Below are positions 22,465 to 29,255 of a stretch of DNA of 41,906 nucleotides, piece by piece. Source of the DNA: an uncultured Porphyromonadaceae bacterium (lineage in GTDB: Bacteria; Bacteroidota; Bacteroidia; Bacteroidales; Muribaculaceae); NCBI GenBank assembly GCA_902489275.1, contig CABTZK010000019.1, forward strand, positions 1-41,906, written 5' to 3'. The notes under the pieces are model-generated. The model was not told where the DNA came from. It saw nothing but the letters and a program-made list of their open reading frames with translations, and did no database searches. A program made the position numbers and the translations under genes. Numbering within the stretch: the stretch's first letter is position 1; every line of letters begins with the position of its first letter.

Positions 22465-23004
22465 ATGAGCATGAAAAGATTAGTCAAAAAATTCAGCAAA
22501 GCGTTGCCTGCATTGGTCATTTTCCTTGCTTTTGGTGTTCAAGGCAGCGCCCAGAGTTCTGTTGTTGTCACGGGCGTTAATGTGAACTTGCGCACCTCGC
22601 CCACAACGGCCACTGACAATATCCTGAAAGGCCCAGGAGGCAAATCGATACATCCAGCTAAAGGCGAGATTCTGCAATGCAGTGGCTCGACCCGGGGCTT
22701 CTACCATGTCGTTTACGGTGGGCTGGATTGCTACATCAGCAAGCAGTTCTCCAAAGCCTACTTCCCGCGGGCGGCTGTGAATCGCGCGCCAAGCAGGGTG
22801 ATTGTCACGGGCACTCACGTGCGTTTACGCCTGGGTCCATCGCTCAACCACAAGGCGTTGTGCTACAACAACGGCACGCCCATTTATCCCGAAAAGGGCG
22901 ATGTGCTCTCGTGCGTGGGTCAAAAAGGCGGCTTCTACACGGTGATGTATGACGACCAAGTGGTGTACATCTCCAAAAAGTATGCTAAACCCTATGAAAG
23001 ATAG
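22465..23004 (+). CDS. Secreted protein with two bacterial SH3 repeats
   Basis: A 179-aa protein with a signal peptide (MSMKRLVKKFSKALPALVIF, cut around GSAQ) and two SH3_3-like repeats. Repeat 1 starts VVVTGVNVNLRTSPTTA and contains the GGKSIHPAKGEILQCSG loop; repeat 2 starts VIVTGTHVRLRLGPSLN and contains GTPIYPEKGDVLSCVG. Each ends with YISK-Q/K-SKAY-like text. Such domains bind peptidoglycan peptides or polysaccharides. No catalytic domain is attached, so a binding or scaffolding role in the periplasm is likely. Monocistronic, with its own promoter and a terminator. Confidence 0.8.
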   Translation: MSMKRLVKKFSKALPALVIFLAFGVQGSAQSSVVVTGVNVNLRTSPTTATDNILKGPGGKSIHPAKGEILQCSGSTRGFYHVVYGGLDCYISKQFSKAYFPRAAVNRAPSRVIVTGTHVRLRLGPSLNHKALCYNNGTPIYPEKGDVLSCVGQKGGFYTVMYDDQVVYISKKYAKPYER

Positions 23005-23030
23005 TGTTTTTCTTCAGTGAATAGTTTTGA

Positions 23031-23089
23031 AAAATCGCCGTGTTCACGGTCAGTCTGAAAAAAGATTGACGAAGCATCTCGGCGATTTT
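23031..23089. terminator. Bidirectional terminator between convergent genes
   Basis: AAAATCGCCG (23031-23040) pairs with CGGCGATTTT (23080-23089), and a second hairpin GTCAGTC/GATTGAC lies within the loop. It serves the SH3 gene and the metallo-hydrolase gene, which converge here. Confidence 0.75.
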
Positions 23090-23091
23090 GC

Positions 23092-23862
23092 TTATTCTTC
23101 AATTCTCACGATTTGTGTGTCAAATGCAAGTTGCACGTGGTCAGGCAGCCTGTGATTGACCTCATCGTGAAATCCAATCTCGTGGGTCATGTGAATGAGC
23201 AAGGTGCGGCGGGGCTTGATTTTACTCACCAATTCAAGTGCCTCGTCCACTAAGAGGTGACTGTGGTGTAATCCAGTCCAGCGTAGTGCGCTCAAAACGA
23301 GCAGCGGCACGTTTTCCAGTTGCTCGATTTGCTCGTCCGCAAGGGTCTTGCAGTCTGTAATGTAGGCCAGCGGCCCGATGCGATAGCCCAAAATGGGAAG
23401 TCTCCCGTGTATCACAGAGATGGGATTGACCTCCACATCACCTATTTTAAAAGCCTCATTATCTTTTACCTCGATGAAGTTAAGTTGTGGAACACCAGGG
23501 TATTGGTGGCTTCCAAACACGTAGGGCATGGTTTGGCGCAAGTGGATAATGACATCCTTTCGCGCGTAGATGGGAAAGTCATGCTCGTAGGTGTAGGGCC
23601 GCAAGTCGTCGATGCCGCCCGCATGGTCGTAGTGGATGTGGGTGAGCAATAGCGCATCGAGGTCATCGCTTGTGGCGCGCAGCATCTGCTGGCGGAAGTC
23701 GGGGCCGCAGTCAATCAAGATGTTTTTGCCACCGTAGCGCACGATGGAGGAGCAGCGCAGCCGCTGGTCGCGTGGGTCGGTCGATTCGCACACGGGGCAG
23801 TGGCAGCGCACTGTTGGCACGCCGCATGAGGTCCCTGTTCCTAAAAATTCGATCTCCAGCAT
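23092..23862 (-). CDS. MBL-fold metallo-hydrolase (PhnP-like)
   Basis: A 256-aa metallo-beta-lactamase fold phosphodiesterase. The dinuclear metal motif is THIHYDHAGG (H75, H77, D79, H80), with further ligands in ISVIHGR and YITDCKT, and a final histidine in LLIHMTHE. Near the N-terminus CHCPVC (20-25) matches the structural zinc site of PhnP. PhnP opens 5-phosphoribosyl 1,2-cyclic phosphate in phosphonate use, but no phn genes are nearby, so the true substrate may be another cyclic phosphate. It is 31 bases after the upstream lipoprotein gene on the same strand. Confidence 0.85.
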   Translation of the reverse strand: MLEIEFLGTGTSCGVPTVRCHCPVCESTDPRDQRLRCSSIVRYGGKNILIDCGPDFRQQMLRATSDDLDALLLTHIHYDHAGGIDDLRPYTYEHDFPIYARKDVIIHLRQTMPYVFGSHQYPGVPQLNFIEVKDNEAFKIGDVEVNPISVIHGRLPILGYRIGPLAYITDCKTLADEQIEQLENVPLLVLSALRWTGLHHSHLLVDEALELVSKIKPRRTLLIHMTHEIGFHDEVNHRLPDHVQLAFDTQIVRIEE

Positions 23863-23893
23863 AAGTCAGTGTCTTCTATTTTGAGTCTGTTAG

Positions 23894-24823
23894 TTATTCT
23901 CTGAACTGTTTGAGCAGGCCGTCTTGAAAATAGAGATAGCCTCCGCCGTCGTAGTACCAGTATTCCCGCAGTCCCGTTTGGTCAGGGTGCTGCACCATGT
24001 TCTTAGGCGCGCCTTTGGCCAAGCGGCATTCCTCTTTCGACATGTCCAGGACCAGCTCCCCGCGCGTGATGTGCGCCCAGTTCTCGTTGCTGATTTCAGG
24101 GTAACTCTTGTGGAGGTCGTCACGGGAAAATTGTGAATCGAAGTCGCGGCTGTGCATAGCGCTATGGCCTGTCGAGAGCCACACCATGGCCTGCTCACCC
24201 GTGTCGGCGGTCGTGAATTTCACCTTCAGGGGCAGTACTTTGTTGCCAGGCAGCACGCTGTCGATTTTCACTTTCACAAATTGACGGCCGTCAATCATTT
24301 TCTCGCTTTCAGCGTCATACCAGATGCGGGTTTTCACCCAGAATTCCTTTCCGGTGATTTGGGCGGCAACCTGTTCCACAACGTCCATTTCAATGAGGAA
24401 AGGGATGCTGTAGCCCCGATGCAGCTCGCTCATGGTGCGGTTGGTGCGGTAAGAGTAGGTATTGTTTCCGTCGGTGAACTCCAGGGTCACGGTCTTGCGA
24501 TTGTCGAGCATGCTCTCCGTGTCATAGCCTTTGTAGGCGATGCGTCTCCCGGCCAGGTGCAGTGAGTCGGTGCAATAGGCGTTGGAATGAGCGAAGATGA
24601 GGCGTGCCTGGTCATCGGTCACATAGAACAGTTTCCCCGCTTGCCACAAGGCAACCGAGTCGGGGCGGAGCGTCAGCGACGGCGTGGGTTTTTTCCCCTC
24701 GTTGCGCTGTGCAAGCGCTTTTTTCACGTCTTTTTCGCTCACGGCCTTTGTGCTCTCAATGCCAGTCCCGCAGCCCGTGGCCACCAGCGTCAGCAGCAAG
24801 ATGTAAAACAGTCCTTTTTTCAT
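23894..24823 (-). CDS. Lipoprotein of unknown function
   Basis: A 309-aa lipoprotein: signal MKKGLFYILLLTLVATGC with the lipidated cysteine at 18. The mature protein has no domain I can name. It shows beta-rich stretches (KTVTLEFTDGNNTYSYRTNR; KEFWVKTRIWYDAESEKMID; FVKVKIDSVLPGNKVLPLKV) and a distinct C-terminal part with GREYWYYDGGGYLYF-like text (actually LREYWYYDGGGYLYFQDG), which resembles a short SmpA/OmlA-like or copper-amine-oxidase-like beta hairpin but not enough to assign. The predicted -7 box ends about ten bases before the ATG, so the leader is very short. Likely co-transcribed with the metallo-hydrolase. Confidence 0.7.
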   Translation of the reverse strand: MKKGLFYILLLTLVATGCGTGIESTKAVSEKDVKKALAQRNEGKKPTPSLTLRPDSVALWQAGKLFYVTDDQARLIFAHSNAYCTDSLHLAGRRIAYKGYDTESMLDNRKTVTLEFTDGNNTYSYRTNRTMSELHRGYSIPFLIEMDVVEQVAAQITGKEFWVKTRIWYDAESEKMIDGRQFVKVKIDSVLPGNKVLPLKVKFTTADTGEQAMVWLSTGHSAMHSRDFDSQFSRDDLHKSYPEISNENWAHITRGELVLDMSKEECRLAKGAPKNMVQHPDQTGLREYWYYDGGGYLYFQDGLLKQFRE

Positions 24824-24832
24824 TTTGGTCTA

Positions 24833-24840
24833 CAAACTTA
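24833..24840 (-). promoter_or_regulatory. -7 element of the lipoprotein gene
   Basis: TAAGTTTG on the minus strand (24840-24833). The ATG is at 24823, leaving at most about five transcribed bases before it. No good -33 element was found. Confidence 0.45.
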
Positions 24841-24972
24841 CACAAAATTCCTGATTTCCCACCAGTTTAGTCAAGAAAAAATGAACACAACCGCCAAAAG
24901 CCCTCAAGCGCCTTGAGCGGCTTCTTTTGCGATAAATCGCTGCGGATGGTGCGAGATTCCAAAAAAAAATTG

Positions 24973-24980
24973 TAATTTTG
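24973..24980 (+). promoter_or_regulatory. -7 element of the FMN-riboswitch transcript
   Basis: TAATTTTG (24973-24980) ends ten bases before the riboswitch, placing the transcription start right at its 5' edge. Confidence 0.6.
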
Positions 24981-24989
24981 CACCGTCAT

Positions 24990-25100
24990 ACTCTTCAGGG
25001 CAGGGTGAAAGTCCCGACCGGCGGTAAAGTCCGCGAGCCTCCTATGGGCAGAATCGTTGCAACTACGATACCGACAGTAAAGTCTGGATGAAAGAAGAAC
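24990..25100 (+). promoter_or_regulatory. FMN riboswitch (RFN element)
   Basis: The sequence contains the conserved RFN blocks in order: AGGGCAGGGTGAAAGTCCC (24997-25015), GACCGGCGGTAAAGTCCGCG (25016-25035), GAGCCTCC, then TACCGACAGTAAAGTCTGG (25070-25087) and ATGAAAGAAGA. P1 forms from TCTTC (24992-24996) with GAAGA (25094-25098). This junction binds flavin mononucleotide and normally switches expression off when FMN is plentiful. It leads straight into a TonB-dependent receptor gene, not a riboflavin synthesis gene. Confidence 0.93.
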
Positions 25101-25148
25101 AATAGAAGCCTTGGATTGTTATGCCTGTTTTTCGATAACAACAAGTTT
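25098..25148 (+). promoter_or_regulatory. Putative expression platform of the FMN riboswitch
   Basis: TTGTTAT (25116-25122) pairs with ATAACAA (25135-25141), followed by AGTTTTCT. The same TTGTT can instead pair with AACAA at 25098-25102, which overlaps the 3' strand of P1. Two exclusive folds are therefore possible just before the ATG at 25158. Whether this acts on transcription or translation is not clear, since the T run is short. Confidence 0.4.
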
Positions 25149-25157
25149 TCTATAACG

Positions 25158-27446
25158 ATGAAAAAATCTTTGTTATTTGTAATGGGCATTGCAGTTCTTC
25201 CCTCGCTGGCAGTCGCTGGCGAGGTTGAAGAAAAGCCCACAGACAAAATGCTCACCATTCAGGAGGTGACGGTCGAGGCCAATTTCCTTCGTCCCGAAAC
25301 GTCGCCCCTCAGTTTATCAACCATCCGCCCGGCCGATGTGACCCGGCACACCGCGAGTCCGAATTTCGTGGAAATGCTGCAATCGTTGCCAGGGGTCTAT
25401 GCGACGCCCTCAACGGGCAGTTTCGGTGACGCCTCGCTCAACATGCGCGGTTTCAAGCAGGAGAACATCGCCGTTTTGCTCAACGGCATCCCTATCCAGG
25501 GGTTGACCTCGGGCTCCATGTATTGGAACAATTGGATGTCGCTCACCGATGCCACCTATGCCGTGCAGGTGCAGAAAGGCATTGGCGGCTCCATGCTGGC
25601 TGACTGTGCCATGGGCGGAACCGTCAACATCATCACCCAGCGTCCCGCGTCGCGGCCGTCGTCTCGCTTCAATGTCTCGGTCACCGAGCAAGGGCTGCAC
25701 AAGGAGGTGGCGAGTTTCTCTTCAGGCAGGTTGGCGCGAGGGTGGTCGATCACGGGCATGCTCTCGCACGTGGGGGGCGATGGATATGTGGAGTGCACCG
25801 ATGTGAACACATGGGCCTATATGCTCTCGGCCAGCAAGCAGCTTGATGAGCGAAACCTGTTGATTTTTACGGCATTGGGCTCGCCCGAAAAGCACAATCA
25901 GCGCAATACTGAACTCTCGTCGGCCGAGGTGGAGAAATATGGATCCAATTACTCGAAGAATTGGGGCACGCTGCGTGGCAAGCCTTTTTCTATCGCGCGC
26001 AACCATTATGTGAAGCCTTATTTTACCATGCAGCACCTTTTCGACAGCGGCAAGTGGCAAATGCGCAACTCGCTCTACCTGGCCATTGCCGATGGAGGCG
26101 GATATTCCACCATCAGCGCCGAGAAGGGAAAAACCGTGCTCTCGTTTCAAACCCCCGATGGACACATTGACTTTGATGCCGTGCAAGCCAGCAATGCGAC
26201 GCAACAAGACGAGCAGGGCAAGCGTGTCGGTAAATACGCGATGATTGACTACTTGTCGGGGCATTTGCAGGCAGGTGGTGTCGCTTCGGGGTGTTATCAG
26301 GTCAGCCCGGTCTGGAAGTTCTCGGCAGGCGTGCAATACCAATACTATGACACCTGGTACAAGATGAAAATGCTTGACTTGCTTGCTGCCGATTACTTGC
26401 TGTATCGGGGAGGACGCTATGGCTTGGGCGACTATGTGGGCAGCCGCTATGGTCGCACCACGCACCATGTGTCGGGCTACGTGCAGGCCAACCATGAGAG
26501 GAGGGCTTTCTCTTCCAACTTGGGAGTTGCCGTTTATAGCGGCACCTACCGCCGTCACGACGATGCCACGGGCAAGCGCAGCCGGTGGGTGAGCGGTTGC
26601 GGATTCAGCGTGAGAGGCGGACTGGTGTGGCATTTGAGCCAAAGTCATGCGCTCTATGGAAACTTAGGCTATAACAGCCGGTTGCCATACGCAGGCATCT
26701 ACTTGGCGTCAAGCGACTTGACGGTGACCAATAATGTTACGAACGAGAAGAACCTCCTCACCGAAATGGGCTGGCGCACTCGCTGGAAAGGAGGCCGTGC
26801 TGAGATTTCGGGCTATTTGGCCTCGTGGCGCAACAAGCATTTGACGGTCAATCAGGCCAAGCGGGCCAACGAAAATGCCGAAAAATATCAAATTTCAGGA
26901 CTCAATGCCCTGCATGTAGGCGTGGAGGCCACAGCCACACAGGAAATCACCCGTTGGCTGAACCTGAATGCCTATGCCATGCTGGCGTCTTGGAAATGGA
27001 AAAGCGGAGGCCATGCCATCACCTACGACACCTATAGCGGCGAGGTGCTCAAGCAGTATGCCATCTATTGCGACGGCTTGCACGTGTGCGATGCCCCGCA
27101 GACGCAGCTGGGGCTACAGGTCAATGTGTCTGCAAGAGGATGGTATGTCAATGCCGACTGCCGCTACAATGCGCGCATGTATGCCGATTTTGAGCCTTCA
27201 AGCCGGGTTTCTTCTGACAGGCGCGACGCATATCGGTTGCCGGCTTACGCTATTGTCAATGCCACGGCAGGTTACAAGTTTCCAGTGCGCAAAGTGTCGC
27301 TCAATTTTTTTGCCACCGTCCGCAATCTCACGGCGAACCAGTATATTGAGCGAGGCATCGATGGCGCGAATCACGATTTGGACACCTTTAGAGGTTACTG
27401 GGGAATGCCTCGCCAGTTTAGCTTCGGAGTTGAGGTAAGGCTGTAA
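25158..27446 (+). CDS. TonB-dependent outer-membrane receptor under FMN control
   Basis: A 762-aa receptor: signal peptide MKKSLLFVMGIAVLPSLAVA, a TonB-box-like stretch TIQEVTVEA, a plug domain (SPNFVEMLQSLPGVYATPST, DASLNMRGFKQENIAVLLNG, ending GGTVNIITQRP), then a 22-strand-type beta barrel ending RQFSFGVEVRL. It has no carboxypeptidase-like N-terminal extension and no SusD partner, unlike glycan receptors. The FMN riboswitch 58 bases upstream strongly suggests that its substrate is riboflavin, FMN/FAD or a flavin analogue; that is inference from regulation. The frame extends upstream to 25116 but the signal peptide fixes the start at 25158. A terminator follows, so it is monocistronic. Confidence 0.88.
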   Translation: MKKSLLFVMGIAVLPSLAVAGEVEEKPTDKMLTIQEVTVEANFLRPETSPLSLSTIRPADVTRHTASPNFVEMLQSLPGVYATPSTGSFGDASLNMRGFKQENIAVLLNGIPIQGLTSGSMYWNNWMSLTDATYAVQVQKGIGGSMLADCAMGGTVNIITQRPASRPSSRFNVSVTEQGLHKEVASFSSGRLARGWSITGMLSHVGGDGYVECTDVNTWAYMLSASKQLDERNLLIFTALGSPEKHNQRNTELSSAEVEKYGSNYSKNWGTLRGKPFSIARNHYVKPYFTMQHLFDSGKWQMRNSLYLAIADGGGYSTISAEKGKTVLSFQTPDGHIDFDAVQASNATQQDEQGKRVGKYAMIDYLSGHLQAGGVASGCYQVSPVWKFSAGVQYQYYDTWYKMKMLDLLAADYLLYRGGRYGLGDYVGSRYGRTTHHVSGYVQANHERRAFSSNLGVAVYSGTYRRHDDATGKRSRWVSGCGFSVRGGLVWHLSQSHALYGNLGYNSRLPYAGIYLASSDLTVTNNVTNEKNLLTEMGWRTRWKGGRAEISGYLASWRNKHLTVNQAKRANENAEKYQISGLNALHVGVEATATQEITRWLNLNAYAMLASWKWKSGGHAITYDTYSGEVLKQYAIYCDGLHVCDAPQTQLGLQVNVSARGWYVNADCRYNARMYADFEPSSRVSSDRRDAYRLPAYAIVNATAGYKFPVRKVSLNFFATVRNLTANQYIERGIDGANHDLDTFRGYWGMPRQFSFGVEVRL

Positions 27447-27486
27447 GTGCGAGGGAGTGAAAAAGAATCCCTACAAAAGACAACCA

Positions 27487-27525
27487 AAAGAGACTGCACC
27501 ACAGAACGAAGGGTGCAGTCTCTTT
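27487..27525. terminator. Bidirectional terminator between receptor and LRR gene
   Basis: AAAGAGACTGCACC (27487-27500) / GGTGCAGTCTCTTT (27512-27525), a perfect 14-bp stem, followed on the plus strand by ATTTT. The convergent LRR gene ends at 27558. Confidence 0.85.
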
Positions 27526-27557
27526 ATTTTCAGTTTTTTTGACGGTCAAAAAAAGTG

Positions 27558-29135
27558 TTATTTGATGGTCTTCATGGCGCTTTGCGAGCCATCGGTGTAG
27601 GTGGTGACCACGATGTTCATTCCATCGAATGGCACATTGCTCTGTTGGCCAGCAAGGTTCACATATTTCACGCTGGCAATAGCCTTTGATGCGGTCACGT
27701 CGTTGATGCCTGTGGTGACGATCTCGGTCACGTTCCAGCCTTTCTGCTGGGCCAGGTCGATGTGAATCTCATCATCTGCCTTGTGGCTCAACACCAGCTG
27801 CCGGCACCATGCCGCGCTGTTCTCGCCAATCTCGACACTGTTCACGTCGGGCAATTGCTCGATGAGGGCGTTGAGCGCTTCTTCAGGAAGATCATTGCCT
27901 TGAATGCTCAAACCTTGCAGACCTTTGTTGCTGGCAATGTCGAGTGCCTCCAGGCGGTTGTTTTCGCAAGCGAGCCATTGCAGGTAGGTGTTGTGGCTCA
28001 CGTCGAGCGAGGCGATGCGGTTGCTGTCGCACTCCAGCCAGTAGAGATAGGGGTTCCCCGAGAGGTCAACAGCCTCGATGTCGTTATTGTCCACTTTGAG
28101 CCAACTTAAGTTTTTGGAATTGCTCACGTTGATTCCCTGCAATTGGTTGTGGGAGATTTTGAGTTGCGTGAGCAATTTGTTGTTGCCGAAGTCACCTTCT
28201 GTGAGTTCGTTGTAGTCGGCCATGAAACTTCTCAAGTTAGCGAGCATCGTGGTATTGAGGGTTTTGAGCTGGTTGTGCTCAACGCGCAGCCAGTTGATGG
28301 CCGTGTTGTTGGTGAGGTCGAGGGAGGTAAGCTGGTTGTTTTGCACATACAGCCCTTCGAGCAATTTGCAGTCGTTCAGGTTGATGCTGCCAAGTTGAGC
28401 GTCAAAGGCTTTGAGCGTGGCCAAGCTCGTGCAGCCGGTGAGGTCAAGGCTTGTCAAGCGAGTGCCGTCGCAATAGAGTTCTTCGAGTTTTGAGAGGTTG
28501 CTCACGTCCAGCGTGCTGATTGGGTTCCTGCTCATGTAGACTTGAATCAGGGTCTCGGTTTTGGGAAGGACAATAGCGGTGACCTGGTTGCCCGAGAGGT
28601 CAACCTTCGACAAACTGCTCATTTGGCTCAGGTCGAAGCTGCCGCCAAGCGTGCCGTTTTCGGAAAAGTCGATGACTTTCATCGCCGTGCAGCCTTCAAG
28701 CCCAGTGAGGTTAGTGACCCGGTTGCCAGCGGCATAGATGCCGGTCATCACTGGGTTGTTGTTCAGCGTGAGGTCGGTAATCTGGTTGTTGTCGAGTTGT
28801 AAGATCTTGAGGCTTGGGGCATTGCTGGCATCCACTTTGGTGATACCCAGGTTGGTGGCCAAAACACGATAGGCGTTGTTGCCATAAATCTTCACAACAG
28901 GGATGTTGGTGAGCGTACCGGTGTAGTAGGAGGATTGGCTGCCAGTTTGCAGTTCTCCATCGCCAAACTGGATTTGGAAGTCGCCGTTGGTGTAGATGCC
29001 CATGCGCACCGTCTTGTTGACGAGTGAGTCATTAAAGGTGAAGGTCATGGCGGCTTGTTCCGTGCCAGCGGGCATGGCGGCACTTGCGCTCAAAGCGGCG
29101 AGGCCGATGCATAGGAAATTGTAAAACTTCTTCAT
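27558..29135 (-). CDS. Secreted leucine-rich-repeat protein with sorting-like tail
   Basis: A 525-aa exported protein: signal peptide MKKFYNFLCIGLAALSASAA, a short beta domain to about 110, then roughly fifteen leucine-rich repeats of 20-22 residues with the pattern L..L.L..N.L..LDLS (for example LEELYCDGTRLTSLDLTGC, LYWLECDSNRIASLDVSHN). The C-terminal 50 residues (GINDV...SVKYVNLAGQ...FDGMNIVVTTYTDGS...K) form a small beta domain like T9SS type A sorting tails, and align without gaps to the tail of the protein at 33849-34931. It probably acts at the cell surface as a binding protein. It is 120 bases downstream of the transglutaminase-like gene. Confidence 0.8.
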   Translation of the reverse strand: MKKFYNFLCIGLAALSASAAMPAGTEQAAMTFTFNDSLVNKTVRMGIYTNGDFQIQFGDGELQTGSQSSYYTGTLTNIPVVKIYGNNAYRVLATNLGITKVDASNAPSLKILQLDNNQITDLTLNNNPVMTGIYAAGNRVTNLTGLEGCTAMKVIDFSENGTLGGSFDLSQMSSLSKVDLSGNQVTAIVLPKTETLIQVYMSRNPISTLDVSNLSKLEELYCDGTRLTSLDLTGCTSLATLKAFDAQLGSINLNDCKLLEGLYVQNNQLTSLDLTNNTAINWLRVEHNQLKTLNTTMLANLRSFMADYNELTEGDFGNNKLLTQLKISHNQLQGINVSNSKNLSWLKVDNNDIEAVDLSGNPYLYWLECDSNRIASLDVSHNTYLQWLACENNRLEALDIASNKGLQGLSIQGNDLPEEALNALIEQLPDVNSVEIGENSAAWCRQLVLSHKADDEIHIDLAQQKGWNVTEIVTTGINDVTASKAIASVKYVNLAGQQSNVPFDGMNIVVTTYTDGSQSAMKTIK

Positions 29136-29216
29136 TTTTTATGTTTTTGAATGATTGAAAAGGGTCGGAATTTCATGATTTCACTGCTGGTGAGGCACTT
29201 GGGGGCTTTCAGGGCA

Positions 29217-29243
29217 GGATTCCATAGGCGAGCCTTGGAATCC
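29217..29243. repeat. Hairpin between the transglutaminase-like and LRR genes
   Basis: GGATTCCA (29217-29224) pairs with TGGAATCC (29236-29243), and flanking GGG/CCC bases extend it. It lies just after the stop of the upstream (minus-strand) gene. No T tract follows, so it may pause or protect the transcript rather than end it. Confidence 0.5.
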
Positions 29244-29255
29244 CGTCCCTGGTCT

